From positions 124,001-188,000 of the forward strand of contig CAQDYY010000001.1 of assembly GCA_948777935.1 (NCBI GenBank): a stretch of 64,000 nucleotides of DNA, written 5' to 3'. Below, piece by piece: positions 54,452 through 63,943 of the stretch. How positions within the stretch are numbered: the stretch's first letter is position 1; each line of letters opens with the position of its first letter. The notes beneath the pieces are model-generated. The model did no database searches and was not told the DNA's origin. It saw nothing but the letters and a program-made list of their open reading frames with translations. The position numbers and the translations under genes are program-made. The stretch is from an uncultured Clostridia bacterium (GTDB lineage Bacteria > Bacillota > Clostridia > TANB77 > CAG-508).

Positions 54452-55327
54452 TTATTGCTTTAGGTATTTTTTTATAAAGCTTTTGTCTACTCTTGTCAAT
54501 TGATTTTTGATATGTATTAAATTTATACTTATATTAGGTAATTCTATTGGCAATTCTACTTCATATAATTCTCCATTTTCTAGTTCTCTCTTTACTGCCT
54601 CTTTCATTACATACCCTATTCCTAATTCTCTTTTCGCTGCATCTACTCTAACTTCTGTAACATCACATTCTATTGTATCTTTTATTTGCACATTATACTT
54701 ATTAAGTGTCTCCATTAACTTTTTAGTAGTATTAGTATAATCAAAATTTAATATATACTTTAAATTTTCAAGTTCTTTTACATCATTAATTTTTAATGGT
54801 TTCTTTGACACAAATATATTATTCACTGATTTTAGTTCTTCAATACTTAAATCTATATTACTATTTGGTATTATATCCATTATCATAAAATCAATTTCAT
54901 GATTTTCTAATAATTCTAACATCTTATCAGTATTTGCACTACTTATTAACCTAACTACTAATCCTGGATGTTCCTTTTTAGCTTTTTCTATACAATCCAT
55001 TAAATAATATGTTGTTATATGTGAAGGACATCCTATTGTAATTGTACCATTAGATAAATCGTTTTTTTCCTTTAATACCTTTTCTCCATATTCAAAAGCA
55101 AGCATACTTTTAGAAACGATTTCATATAATTCCTTTCCTGCTTCTGTTAGTTTTACACCATCTTTTTCTCTATTAAATAATTTTGTATCTAGCTGATTTT
55201 CTAAATTTAATATTTGTGTACTAATATTAGGAACAGATACATTTATTTTTTCACTAGCCTCTGAATAACTCTTTGAAGTTGCAACAGTACAAAATATTTT
55301 ATATAAATTTAAATTGATATTAGTCAT
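54452..55327 (-). CDS. LysR-family transcriptional regulator
   Basis: This 291-residue protein has the N-terminal winged helix (FCTVATSKSYSEASEKINVS and LTEAGKELYEIV) and a C-terminal periplasmic-binding-type effector domain (TITIGCPSHITTYY). It starts eight bases after the CYTH gene, so they form one operon. Targets unknown; the radical-SAM gene just downstream is separated by a terminator. Confidence 0.88.
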   Translation of the reverse strand: MTNINLNLYKIFCTVATSKSYSEASEKINVSVPNISTQILNLENQLDTKLFNREKDGVKLTEAGKELYEIVSKSMLAFEYGEKVLKEKNDLSNGTITIGCPSHITTYYLMDCIEKAKKEHPGLVVRLISSANTDKMLELLENHEIDFMIMDIIPNSNIDLSIEELKSVNNIFVSKKPLKINDVKELENLKYILNFDYTNTTKKLMETLNKYNVQIKDTIECDVTEVRVDAAKRELGIGYVMKEAVKRELENGELYEVELPIELPNISINLIHIKNQLTRVDKSFIKKYLKQ

Positions 55328-55335
55328 AATACCCC

Positions 55336-55911
55336 CTATAATACTTTTGATAATTGTATTTCTGCTTTCTTTATAAAATAATCATTTGTATCTATTGGAA
55401 TTTCTAACTCTTTTATCTTCTGCTTTATTTTTTCTATGGTATCAAGTTCACTATTGCCTTTTACTGTTTCTACTTCTATTAATTGATCTCCATCTTTTAT
55501 ATCTTTTATTGCTATTTTTAGTTCATTTTTTTCATAAACTATATCATTTTCTTTTATATTCATTAATTTGTCATATCCAATTGCTTCTATAAATGCTTTT
55601 CCTGTTTCAGCATTTAAAATTTCACAATCAACTTTACTTTGCTTTAATATATTTCCCTTATCATCTATTTGTTTATTTTTAAAAGTTAATTTTATTATCT
55701 TTCGTTCAGGTATAAATTCTGTAATATCTCTTAAAAGTATAGCTCTACCTAGTATTTCTCTATGGCTCATACTTTTTAAATTTAATTCTCTAGGAATAAA
55801 ATATGTATCATCTAAAATATACTTTTCTACAATCCTAAAATTTTTATTTTCTAATAAATTACAAAGTTCCTCTATACTGCATGTTAATTTTACTGTTATC
55901 TCATTACTCAT
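55336..55911 (-). CDS. CYTH-domain-like protein
   Basis: This 191-residue protein has the plan of CYTH triphosphate-tunnel enzymes: an N-terminal ExxxK strand (EITVKL, where the classical second Glu is Thr), a YILDDTYF segment, basic strands and a late acidic GDQLIEVETV strand. Such proteins hydrolyse triphosphates or make cAMP. The altered N-terminal motif makes activity uncertain. It is first in the operon with LysR. Confidence 0.6.
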   Translation of the reverse strand: MSNEITVKLTCSIEELCNLLENKNFRIVEKYILDDTYFIPRELNLKSMSHREILGRAILLRDITEFIPERKIIKLTFKNKQIDDKGNILKQSKVDCEILNAETGKAFIEAIGYDKLMNIKENDIVYEKNELKIAIKDIKDGDQLIEVETVKGNSELDTIEKIKQKIKELEIPIDTNDYFIKKAEIQLSKVL

Positions 55912-56032
55912 TTTAACTCTCCTGTAAAATATTGTATTTAATACTTCTATATTATACCATGTTATGTTAATTTTGTAAACTTTTTTCGCTTATATTTCTT
56001 ACAATATCTAGCATAAAAGCCAGTAATTAATA

Positions 56033-56572
56033 TTAATTACTAGCCTTTTTATTGTATAATCGTCCTTTTTCTTCCAAAAGTTTAAAATTACAGCATCTTT
56101 TAGATACATTAGATGCGGGATTATTAATTTTTTCATTATATAGTTTCATTGCACTTTTCTTAATTTTCTCCATTTTATCATTAATTATATTTAGTTCAAA
56201 ACTTAAAAATGATATGTATAATGTTTTTTCCTTATCATTGTCAAAATCTCTATAATTTTCTATTTCTTTATATTTTAATACTTTAACATTTTCATTTGAT
56301 ATTGGAATCATATTATTAAGATTTAGTACACCTATTATCTTATCATCTTGCATTATTTTTATAAAATCCATACCTTCTCGTATTTTATAATGTTTCTCTT
56401 TTGCTGAAGATATTGGAACATAATAATTAAACTCATTTATAGTTATTAATATTCCTATATATGGCTTTAATTTTGTATTATAATCAATATTCTCGACTTT
56501 TTCATCAAATTGTCTTAGATAATTTACATATTCTTTGTCTGCTATATACCATTTTAACTTATTTTCTTTCAT
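56033..56572 (-). CDS. Type III toxin, ToxN/AbiQ family endoribonuclease
   Basis: This 179-residue toxin matches ToxN/AbiQ along its length: WYIADKEYVNYLRQFDEKV, PYIGILITI, VPISSAKEKHY (Ser55, Ser56 and Lys58 at the catalytic block), LNLNNMIPI and the C-terminal CCNFKLLEEKGRLY. ToxN-type enzymes cut RNA at preferred sites and are held by a repeat RNA. I chose the ATG at 56572 (GGAG upstream) rather than 56635, since the longer frame crosses the antitoxin terminator hairpin. Three tandem repeats lie directly upstream. Confidence 0.88.
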   Translation of the reverse strand: MKENKLKWYIADKEYVNYLRQFDEKVENIDYNTKLKPYIGILITINEFNYYVPISSAKEKHYKIREGMDFIKIMQDDKIIGVLNLNNMIPISNENVKVLKYKEIENYRDFDNDKEKTLYISFLSFELNIINDKMEKIKKSAMKLYNEKINNPASNVSKRCCNFKLLEEKGRLYNKKASN

Positions 56573-56596
56573 TTTTCGCTCCATATATATAAATTT

Positions 56597-56771
56597 AGGT
56601 GGTAAAGTTTCCTCTACCACCTCTTTTACATCCATTTTTTTCTGGAATGGTAAAACCTTCTTTATATGCCTATTTTTGACTGGAATAGTAAAACCACTTT
56701 ATATGCCCATTTTTGACTGGAATGGTAAAACCGCTTTTATCATAACTGTAAATAAGTTATTCTGTCTTATT
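56597..56771 (-). ncRNA. Type III RNA antitoxin (ToxI-like) with three tandem repeats
   Basis: On the minus strand two 37-base units and a third, diverged unit occur in tandem, each with GGTTTTAC(C/T)ATTCCAG, starting near 56733. The array is followed by a hairpin (AGGTGGTA / TACCACCT, 56597-56622) just before the toxin start, the usual position of the attenuating terminator. A strong promoter lies upstream. The type III layout is promoter, repeats, terminator, toxin. Confidence 0.85.
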
Positions 56772-56777
56772 ATATTC

Positions 56778-56807
56778 ATTATACGCTATTTTTATTCTAT
56801 TTGTCAA
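56778..56807 (-). promoter_or_regulatory. Consensus promoter of the type III system
   Basis: On the minus strand, TTGACA (56807-56802), 18 bases, then TATAAT (56783-56778). Both hexamers are perfect. Confidence 0.88.
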
Positions 56808-56952
56808 TAGTTTCCGATTTTGATTTTTTTCTGCCCTACTTATTGTAATTTGTATATTAGCTTTGATTTTTTATTACATATTGCAACAACCAAAGTATAA
56901 AACAATATATTAAAATTCATTATATCATAAGTTTATTCTTCAAATATTATAT

Positions 56953-57513
56953 TTATCTTTCTTCTATATCCTTTTCTCTAGTATTATAATGTTTAATTTG
57001 ACAATTATCATGAGCATATAAACTTAGATTACCATCTTGTGGAATTCCGTTAAAATAAGCACCGATAGCCCTACAAACTCCATTATGCGTTACTATTAAT
57101 ATTTTAGAATTAGGATATTTTTGTTTAATATCATCAATAAAATCCCATATTGTTTTTACAAAATCTTTTATTGGAGTCATGCCTTCAATATCAAAGTCAT
57201 AGTTATAATTCCAATAGTGTGGATAGTCAAAGCTTTCTTTAGGTTTTCCTTCCATTTCTCCACAATCTCGTTCCATAATTCTATCATCCTCAATAACTTC
57301 TTTTCCTTTTACATTAACAAGTTCGCATGTTCTTTTAGCTCTTTCTAAAGGTGAGCAGATAACAAAATCATAATCAATTTTATTTACTTCATCTCTAGCA
57401 TTTATTGCTTGTTGTTCTCCTTTTTCAGTTAACGAATATATTTGTTTTCTTCCAACCATTCCTTTACAAGCATTTGTTGCTGTTTGTCCATGTCTTATTA
57501 CATACAATTCCAT
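56953..57513 (-). CDS. Histidine phosphatase family protein
   Basis: This 186-residue phosphoglycerate-mutase-like phosphatase has LYVIRHGQTATN (catalytic RHG), SPLERAKRTCELV, and ILIVTHNGVCRAIG with the second His. Substrate unknown; relatives include sugar phosphatases and CobC. The acetyltransferase gene ends three bases upstream of its ATG, so the two are co-transcribed. Confidence 0.88.
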   Translation of the reverse strand: MELYVIRHGQTATNACKGMVGRKQIYSLTEKGEQQAINARDEVNKIDYDFVICSPLERAKRTCELVNVKGKEVIEDDRIMERDCGEMEGKPKESFDYPHYWNYNYDFDIEGMTPIKDFVKTIWDFIDDIKQKYPNSKILIVTHNGVCRAIGAYFNGIPQDGNLSLYAHDNCQIKHYNTREKDIEER

Positions 57514-57516
57514 AAT

Positions 57517-58119
57517 TTAACACCACTTTCTTATAAATTCTTCAATATTTTTAAAATCATCATATCTTTCTTTTATTATTTCGTGTGACCAATTCCACCA
57601 TTCTGATTTTTCTATTTTTTCTATAATGTCTTCACTAAATCTTTTTTTAATTGGTCTAGCTGGAACACCTACAACAACTGAATATGGATCAACATCATGT
57701 GTTACTACTGCACCACTTCCAATTACTGCTCCATTTCCAATATGAACATTAGGCATTATAATTGCATTATGTCCTATCCATACATCATTACCAACAATTA
57801 CTTTTTCATTTCTTCTCATTTCTATAACACTTGTATCATCATTTTCAGAGAAATCATATCTTATTCCTTTATATGTAAATTCATGTTGTGAAATTCTTGT
57901 AAAGGCAGGGTGATTAACTGCATTTATTCTAGCACCATATGCAATTGCAACAAATTTTCCTATATCAGAATACCATATTTGATTGTCTCCTCTACATACT
58001 GCGTACTCTCCAATATTAGACTCTCTAAAATCACATCTATCTCCTATTTCAGAATATATTCCAATTTTAGTTTTGTCATCTATAGTTACATCTTTTCCAA
58101 ACTTTATATCACTATTCAT
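57517..58119 (-). CDS. Left-handed beta-helix acetyltransferase
   Basis: This 200-residue hexapeptide-repeat protein has VGNDVWIGHNAIIMPNVHIG and GAVIGSGAVVTHDVDPYSVV, then VGVPARPIKKRF. It resembles CatB-related and phosphonate-linked acetyltransferases. Substrate unknown. It is in an operon with the histidine phosphatase. Confidence 0.87.
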   Translation of the reverse strand: MNSDIKFGKDVTIDDKTKIGIYSEIGDRCDFRESNIGEYAVCRGDNQIWYSDIGKFVAIAYGARINAVNHPAFTRISQHEFTYKGIRYDFSENDDTSVIEMRRNEKVIVGNDVWIGHNAIIMPNVHIGNGAVIGSGAVVTHDVDPYSVVVGVPARPIKKRFSEDIIEKIEKSEWWNWSHEIIKERYDDFKNIEEFIRKWC

Positions 58120-58254
58120 TTATTATTTATTTGCTCCTTTCACAAAACATTATACTAAAACATTTTCATTTTTACAATAATTTTAGGATAAAAAAATCTC
58201 TTCATTATTAAAAAATCAATCAAAGCGATAACTTACTATCTTGTATTCTGATTT

Positions 58255-58506
58255 TTATTTGGTTTCTAATATTTTTTTAGCATAAGAACATTCTGCAATA
58301 AGATTTTTACTGAAGTTTTCTGCATTTTCAATAACACATTTTACTAATCTTTTTGCAATACCTTGTCCTTGATATTTGATATCTACTCCAGTATGAAGTA
58401 TATTCCACGTATCTCCCACTTCTTTAAAGTTACATTCACCAATTTCAATTTCATCATCATAAGCAACAGCTCTATTTTCTTTTTTTATAAATTTAATATT
58501 AATCAT
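58255..58506 (-). CDS. Small GNAT-like acetyltransferase
   Basis: This 83-residue protein belongs to the small GNAT group (YjdJ type): NRAVAYDDEIEIGECNF, then WNILHTGVDIKYQGQGIAKRLVKCV with the acetyl-CoA Q-G-Q-G-I-A loop. The length is normal for this short class. Confidence 0.8.
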   Translation of the reverse strand: MINIKFIKKENRAVAYDDEIEIGECNFKEVGDTWNILHTGVDIKYQGQGIAKRLVKCVIENAENFSKNLIAECSYAKKILETK

Positions 58507-58588
58507 TTTGTATCCTCTTATATTTCTAATTTTACATGAATTATAACATATAAAAAGTATAAATAATATAAATTTTTAATATTTTTTA

Positions 58589-58900
58589 CTATTTAATTTC
58601 TGTTATAGTTTTAAATATGTTATTTTCAATCTCTCTTGCATACTTTTCATATTTCATAGCAAATTCTTTACAAGATATTTCTATAATTTCATTGCCTAGA
58701 CATATCTTTACATTATCTAATTGAACTTTTTTTGACATTCCTATCATTACTATTAAAAAACAACATTTATTAACTACTTCTTTGCCAAAATCAACTAAAT
58801 TAGCTCCATTGTTTTCTTTTGAAATTTCCTTTATGAACTTACAATATAGTTCATCTCCTAATAAATTGTTTGCTATATTAGCATAATTAATATTTTCCAT
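58589..58900 (-). CDS. Hypothetical protein
   Basis: I recognise no family for this 103-residue soluble protein (MENINYANIANNLLGDELYC). The ATG at 58900 has GGAGG upstream, so I prefer it to the longer frame starting at 58933. It lies between the PcfJ-like genes and the metabolic genes. Confidence 0.6.
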   Translation of the reverse strand: MENINYANIANNLLGDELYCKFIKEISKENNGANLVDFGKEVVNKCCFLIVMIGMSKKVQLDNVKICLGNEIIEISCKEFAMKYEKYAREIENNIFKTITEIK

Positions 58901-58991
58901 AATATTGTACCTCCACTTTCTTTTTATTGACAATATTGTAATACCTTCTTATTTGCTTTTTCAATTTCAAAAAAAATTTTCTTTAAATTGT

Positions 58992-59049
58992 ACTTAAACA
59001 TAGAAAAATACACTGTTTGATGTACTTTTCTATGTTTAAGTTTTTTCAA
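58992..59049 (+). terminator. Large hairpin after the PcfJ-like genes
   Basis: The stem ACTTAAACATAGAAAA with TTTTCTATGTTTAAGT is followed by TTTTTT on the plus strand. A smaller hairpin AATAGGAG / CTCCTATT at about 59070-59096 directly follows the PcfJ-like stop on the minus strand. Confidence 0.65.
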
Positions 59050-59103
59050 AAAATTTAATAAAAAATTAGAAATAGGAGTTTTTTATTCTCCTATTCCTAA
59101 ACT

Positions 59104-60531
59104 TTATGCTACACTTAATACTTCATTTTCCCATTTATTTAAAAATCTTTTTTGACTATTATTTGGAAGCCCATTATTTTTGGTTCTACTTTGAACTATT
59201 TTTCTTTCCCTTACTTCTATTGTTACAAGTGATTTATTAGGTGCATTAGTTTCTCTCATAAAATATATATCACATTTTCCTTTTGCATATTGTTCAGCAT
59301 AATTCCTTATACAATGATTTTGTTGTGTGCTTTCATCTTCTAATGATATAAAGCTTTCTGCTGGCATTACAATATACTTTTTATTACTATAGGTATTCTG
59401 CTTTAATTGTTTATATCTTCTATTTATTGCTTTGTTTACTTTTGCATTATTTTTTATAAGTATCTGCCTTGAATATTCATCATGTTTCTTTTTTAGATTT
59501 TCTGGAAATAGATATCTTTTATTTTTTAAGTCCATCTTTAATTTTTCTAAAAACCCCAAATAGTCTATATACATCTGTATATCAAAATTTCTTTTCTTTT
59601 TTGCGTATTCTACAAACTTTTCAAGTGAAACATATTTTTTAACCTTTTCTAAATCAGAGATATAAAATTTACTAAGAACTTTTATGCTTTCAATATTAGG
59701 TTTTTTATAGATTCTCAAGATGTTTAGTTCATTTCTATCTATATTATTCTTTTTCATAAATTCATAATAGCTTTTGTCTACTCCAAATCTTTCTTTAAAA
59801 CTTTTTCCTTTGTTAAAATCTCCAGAACATGCTGCTAATTTATATAATCCCATTTTTGCTAATAACTCTGTGCTAGGAAAATTATTTAATAAATGGTATT
59901 TTATATCTATTTCATCATTTTCCTTCGCTATTTTCCACAATTGAGAATATTTAAGTTCTGTATTTTTTAATAGTTCTTTTAAGTTTTTATCATATACTTT
60001 TCCATAGGCATTTAATGATCTATAATATTGATTATACCATCTCCACTTTTTTCCTTTTCTTGTATGGTTAATAAATAATTCACCCCACATAGTACTTACT
60101 GCTCTGTCATTAGCAAATTCCATTACGTTTTTCATTTCCTTATTAATAAGTATTCTTCCATATTCTGCTGGTTTAGAATGATATATTTCATTTTTTGTAT
60201 ATCTAGTAAATATCTCAAACAATCGTATTACCCATTTATCATCTAATTTATCAAGCAAAACTAATACATCTTCAAATATATGGAAACTATAATTACTTTG
60301 CTTTATTAAATAAGTATTATGACATTTAGGACATTTCTCATATTCATTAATTTTTTTATCTGTTTCAAATTCTGTATTACAATTTTTACAAATACATTTT
60401 CCCTTTGCTTTTATAATAAAATTTTGTTTTTCTTTCTGTTTCTTAACAAAAAAATACCAACCACGTGGTATTTTTAATTCATTATCTATCCTTTTAATTA
60501 ATTCTCTATATTCTTTCTTTAAATAAGCCAT
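59104..60531 (-). CDS. PcfJ-like protein 2
   Basis: This protein of about 475 residues has an N-terminal zinc ribbon (CKNCNTEFETD and CPKCHNTY) and a C-terminal PcfJ domain (DESTQQNHCIRNYAEQYAKG, CDIYFMRETNAPNKSLVTIEV). PcfJ-type proteins are encoded with PcfK on conjugative plasmids and elements; their exact role is unknown. I chose the ATG at 60531 with AAAGGAAAG upstream. It is a tandem paralogue of the gene before it. Confidence 0.8.
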   Translation of the reverse strand: MAYLKKEYRELIKRIDNELKIPRGWYFFVKKQKEKQNFIIKAKGKCICKNCNTEFETDKKINEYEKCPKCHNTYLIKQSNYSFHIFEDVLVLLDKLDDKWVIRLFEIFTRYTKNEIYHSKPAEYGRILINKEMKNVMEFANDRAVSTMWGELFINHTRKGKKWRWYNQYYRSLNAYGKVYDKNLKELLKNTELKYSQLWKIAKENDEIDIKYHLLNNFPSTELLAKMGLYKLAACSGDFNKGKSFKERFGVDKSYYEFMKKNNIDRNELNILRIYKKPNIESIKVLSKFYISDLEKVKKYVSLEKFVEYAKKKRNFDIQMYIDYLGFLEKLKMDLKNKRYLFPENLKKKHDEYSRQILIKNNAKVNKAINRRYKQLKQNTYSNKKYIVMPAESFISLEDESTQQNHCIRNYAEQYAKGKCDIYFMRETNAPNKSLVTIEVRERKIVQSRTKNNGLPNNSQKRFLNKWENEVLSVA

Positions 60532-60556
60532 ATTATTATCACTTTCCTTTCGTATA

Positions 60557-61999
60557 TTATGCAACATTTAATATATTTTTTTCCCATAAATTTAAAAATT
60601 CTCTTTCTTCTCTATTAGTTGCAGTATTTCGTTTTTGATATTGCTGCCTTATCTTTCCATCTAATACTTCAACTGTTACTAACGATTTATCTGGTTCTTT
60701 TATTTTTCTTAAAAAGTATATGTCTGTATTACCATTAGCATATTTTTCACTATAATTACTATATACACAATTGTTTTGCTGGTTTGCCTCATCTTTCATA
60801 TCGTTTAAAGTTTTTGCTGGTCTAATACAAAACTTATTATCTTCATAGTTGTTTCTTTTCAGTTCCTCATATCTATTTTTTATTTTTTCATCTAATAACC
60901 TGTTTTCAACAATTTTAACTTTTTTTATACTCATATAATGTGCTTCAGAAAAATCTACTGGTAATAGTTTCTTTTTAGTAAGTGGTATTCCTATCCTTAT
61001 CAAGTTATCTATATAGTCTAAGTAACTTTGAATAGAAAAACTATTTTGTGTCTTTGAATATTCTTCAAGTGTAACTAAATTTATATATTTACTCGCTTTT
61101 TCTAAATCATTCAAGTTAGAATATGCTATTTTTAGAAGTCTCCTTATTATCTCTATATTAGGTCTTTGAATTAATTTTAGTACATATAGTTCCTCATATG
61201 ATATATCATGTTTTTTCATAAAATTATAAAAACTTCTTTTTACTCCGAATCTTCTCTCAAAACTCCCTCTTTCAAAGAACCATCCTGCATGATTTAATGC
61301 AAGATTATATAATTTTGCTTTTAGTAATAGTTCAAAACTTCCATACTTTGCCTTTTCAAATATGTTATAAAAATTTTTATATTTAACATCTTCCAGATGA
61401 TTGATAGCATCGCCTAAAGGTATATATTGATAAATAGTTCCTTTTTTCTTTTCATCTATATCTCTAAGATAAATTGCATCATATTCTTTATGTCTATAAT
61501 ATTTTCCAGCAAATACTCTCCATTTTTTTATTTCTTCATCATGGTATATATTTATTCCTTTAGGACATCTATTATTTAATAATGTAACATCAAATTCTGG
61601 TATATATCTTGCAAATTCCACTATACTATCTTTAAATCTTCTAATCCCATTGTTATAATATCTATATACTTGGAAATACCTTATAACTAACTTATTATTA
61701 ATATTATCGGCTATTGCTACATTGTATAAGAAGAAGTAATTTTTTAGATTACTTCTTCTTATTTCATATTTTTTTCCACAGAACCTGCATATATCATAAT
61801 GTTTATAATTTCTATCACTTAATAATTTTCCATATGAGTATTTCCCACAATGTGTGCATTCATATTCTTCTTTTCCATGTTCTATTAATAAATTATATTT
61901 TGTTGTACTTTTTTGTATAAAATTTTTCCACTCTCTAGTCATTTTTTCTTTTTTAGGCATCTTTTTTATAAACTCTCTTATTTCTTTTTTTACATACAC
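60557..61999 (-). CDS. PcfJ-like protein 1
   Basis: This 480-residue protein has the same plan as its neighbour: a zinc ribbon CTHCGKYSYG and CRFCGKKY near the N-terminus, and the PcfJ domain with DEANQQNNCVYSNYSEKYANG and TDIYFLRKIKEPDKSLVTVEV at the C-terminus. The pair probably arose by duplication. It follows the PcfK-like gene closely (16 bases). Confidence 0.8.
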   Translation of the reverse strand: MYVKKEIREFIKKMPKKEKMTREWKNFIQKSTTKYNLLIEHGKEEYECTHCGKYSYGKLLSDRNYKHYDICRFCGKKYEIRRSNLKNYFFLYNVAIADNINNKLVIRYFQVYRYYNNGIRRFKDSIVEFARYIPEFDVTLLNNRCPKGINIYHDEEIKKWRVFAGKYYRHKEYDAIYLRDIDEKKKGTIYQYIPLGDAINHLEDVKYKNFYNIFEKAKYGSFELLLKAKLYNLALNHAGWFFERGSFERRFGVKRSFYNFMKKHDISYEELYVLKLIQRPNIEIIRRLLKIAYSNLNDLEKASKYINLVTLEEYSKTQNSFSIQSYLDYIDNLIRIGIPLTKKKLLPVDFSEAHYMSIKKVKIVENRLLDEKIKNRYEELKRNNYEDNKFCIRPAKTLNDMKDEANQQNNCVYSNYSEKYANGNTDIYFLRKIKEPDKSLVTVEVLDGKIRQQYQKRNTATNREEREFLNLWEKNILNVA

Positions 62000-62015
62000 A
62001 ATTTATTCCTCCTTA

Positions 62016-62444
62016 TTAAGCTGCAAATATTGATATTTGCTCTATCTCTTCTTTTTTGTCGTTATCAATATTATTTTCATGATTATCATCAAAGTCAAAA
62101 ATTGATCCGAATTCATCTTCGTTTTCTTTAACTTCAACTTTAGTTACATCTCCATGTTTTCCTCTATCTAATCTAGTTTCTTTAATTCCTAACTCTTTAT
62201 TTGATTTTATAAAATATTCTTTAGCCCATTTGAATACTACTGCATCTTCTACAACAGCTACTCCACCTTTTGCTTGTTTTTTTGCTTTATCTTTAATATA
62301 TGTAGCCATATCTTTTAAGTTCTTTTCTTCATTTAAAAATGCTTCATTCATTTCTGTTTGAAGCATTAAATGATTTACTATAATGTTTAAATACTTATCC
62401 TTTTGACCTTCTAGCATATCTGCTAATCTTTTTATTCCATCCAT
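62016..62444 (-). CDS. PcfK-like protein
   Basis: This 142-residue protein resembles PcfK, with an N-terminal helical region and KDMATYIKDKAKKQAKGGVAVVEDAVVFKWAKEYF, followed by an acidic, disordered-looking C-terminus. The order PcfK then PcfJ is characteristic of conjugative elements. GGAGGAAAT precedes the ATG. Confidence 0.75.
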   Translation of the reverse strand: MDGIKRLADMLEGQKDKYLNIIVNHLMLQTEMNEAFLNEEKNLKDMATYIKDKAKKQAKGGVAVVEDAVVFKWAKEYFIKSNKELGIKETRLDRGKHGDVTKVEVKENEDEFGSIFDFDDNHENNIDNDKKEEIEQISIFAA

Positions 62445-62455
62445 CTTATTTCCTC

Positions 62456-63943
62456 CTATTTTCCAAATATATTTTCATCAAATATTGACTTTTCACTTTC
62501 TTTTGGTTTCCAAATCAAAAAATTATTTACTTTATACTGTCCTTCATCTGTAATAGTTGCTTGTCCATCTAAGCTATCTAAATATTGCGAACTAGATTTT
62601 GATCTAGAAATATACATATAATATCTTGTTTTTATGTATTCTTCTCCAATATCATAAACATAATATGTACTTAATACTAATAGTGCATTCAATTGTTTTG
62701 CTTTTGCTTCTAATAACTTTATAAATAATTTTTTAACATTCTTTTCTTCAGATGCTGGTATTCCTGAAATATATGCTTTTTCTAAAAATAAAGTTAAGTA
62801 TTCCTTATTTTCTTCTGCTTTTGAATTATTGTTTTCTACATCAATAAAAGATAATGTTTTTTCATTATTTGCTTTCTTATAACTTCCTTTTGTTAGTCTA
62901 ACCATTGCTCTTGCAACAATCCTACCATTAATTTTTGCATATAAAATTTTTTTATTACTATCAAAGCAAGCTAGTAAACATTTATTATACATACCATCTT
63001 TATATGATAAACAAGTACGTTGAGGATATTCACCAAGAATCATTGTATGATAAAAGTCATCATGTTCTTCAACATCATATTTTTCTTCAGAAATTTTTGT
63101 ATTATTTTTGGTCCATTCTTTTACTTGCTTCTCATTTAGTTTATAGTCAATTTCTTCATTTAGGTCATTTGTATGATATTTTAATTTTTTAAATTCTCCC
63201 ATTAATTCTGCTTTTATTATTAATTTAAATGATGCTTTTTGTTCTTCATTACGACTAATATAATATTTATAAGCTAATTCTGCACCATTATTTAATAAAA
63301 ATTCTCTTATATTCTTATTAAATTTTAATATAAATTCTTTATCAAAATTCATATATCTTTTAAGTTCATTCCAGTATTTATCTATTTTTTCTATATTATC
63401 TTTTATACTTTTTAAATTATCATAATTTTGAATTTGATCTATATTTCGTAATAAATAAGCTAGCTCGTTTTGCTTTTCTATTTCTGGAATAAATTTACTA
63501 ATAGTCTCATAATTAATTAATATTTGAATCACATCACTCATTTTTATATCTTTTATCTTATTAAAATCATTTTCCAACCAAACATATAAAGGTTTTTCTT
63601 TGATTTTTTCTGCTAACTTTTTAATCTCCAATTCTTCCATATCTTTACCTAATAGTAACTTTTTTATAAATTGTCTTATTCTTAATAATCTATCATCAAC
63701 TTTCAAATCCAACAATTCATTATATAAATCTATGTATTGTTTTTCCATGTTATATAATGTACTTATTTCTTCAAAAGTGTATGTTTGTTCCTTTAGTTCA
63801 TTTATCTTTGTATATCTATTAACATTCATTGTTTGTAGCTTTATTAGATGTTTTAATGTTAATTCATTTAAATTAATATATTTAGTATAGAATTTTTCTC
63901 GATATAAAATAGAATTACATGGTATTGCTAGGAAATCATTCAT
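62456..63943 (-). CDS. Large element protein of unknown function
   Basis: This 495-residue protein has a long helical N-terminal region (about 1-290) and a mixed C-terminal domain containing MILGEYPQRTCLSYKDGMYN and LYAKINGRIVARAMVRLTK. That block recalls the C-terminal segment of PcfJ-like proteins, but I cannot name a family. The frame is open to the window edge; the ATG at 63943 is chosen for the AGAGG site five bases before it. It lies 11 bases before the PcfK-like gene, in the same operon. Confidence 0.65.
   Translation of the reverse strand: MNDFLAIPCNSILYREKFYTKYINLNELTLKHLIKLQTMNVNRYTKINELKEQTYTFEEISTLYNMEKQYIDLYNELLDLKVDDRLLRIRQFIKKLLLGKDMEELEIKKLAEKIKEKPLYVWLENDFNKIKDIKMSDVIQILINYETISKFIPEIEKQNELAYLLRNIDQIQNYDNLKSIKDNIEKIDKYWNELKRYMNFDKEFILKFNKNIREFLLNNGAELAYKYYISRNEEQKASFKLIIKAELMGEFKKLKYHTNDLNEEIDYKLNEKQVKEWTKNNTKISEEKYDVEEHDDFYHTMILGEYPQRTCLSYKDGMYNKCLLACFDSNKKILYAKINGRIVARAMVRLTKGSYKKANNEKTLSFIDVENNNSKAEENKEYLTLFLEKAYISGIPASEEKNVKKLFIKLLEAKAKQLNALLVLSTYYVYDIGEEYIKTRYYMYISRSKSSSQYLDSLDGQATITDEGQYKVNNFLIWKPKESEKSIFDENIFGK

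Noticed and set aside
56573..56635. Upstream ATG of the toxin gene
   Set aside because: The extension covers the terminator hairpin between the RNA repeats and the toxin, and a better ribosome site precedes the ATG at 56572.
56640..56745. The three tandem repeats as a CRISPR array
   Set aside because: The units follow each other directly with no variable spacers and lie just upstream of a ToxN/AbiQ-type gene with promoter and hairpin, which fits a type III antitoxin RNA.
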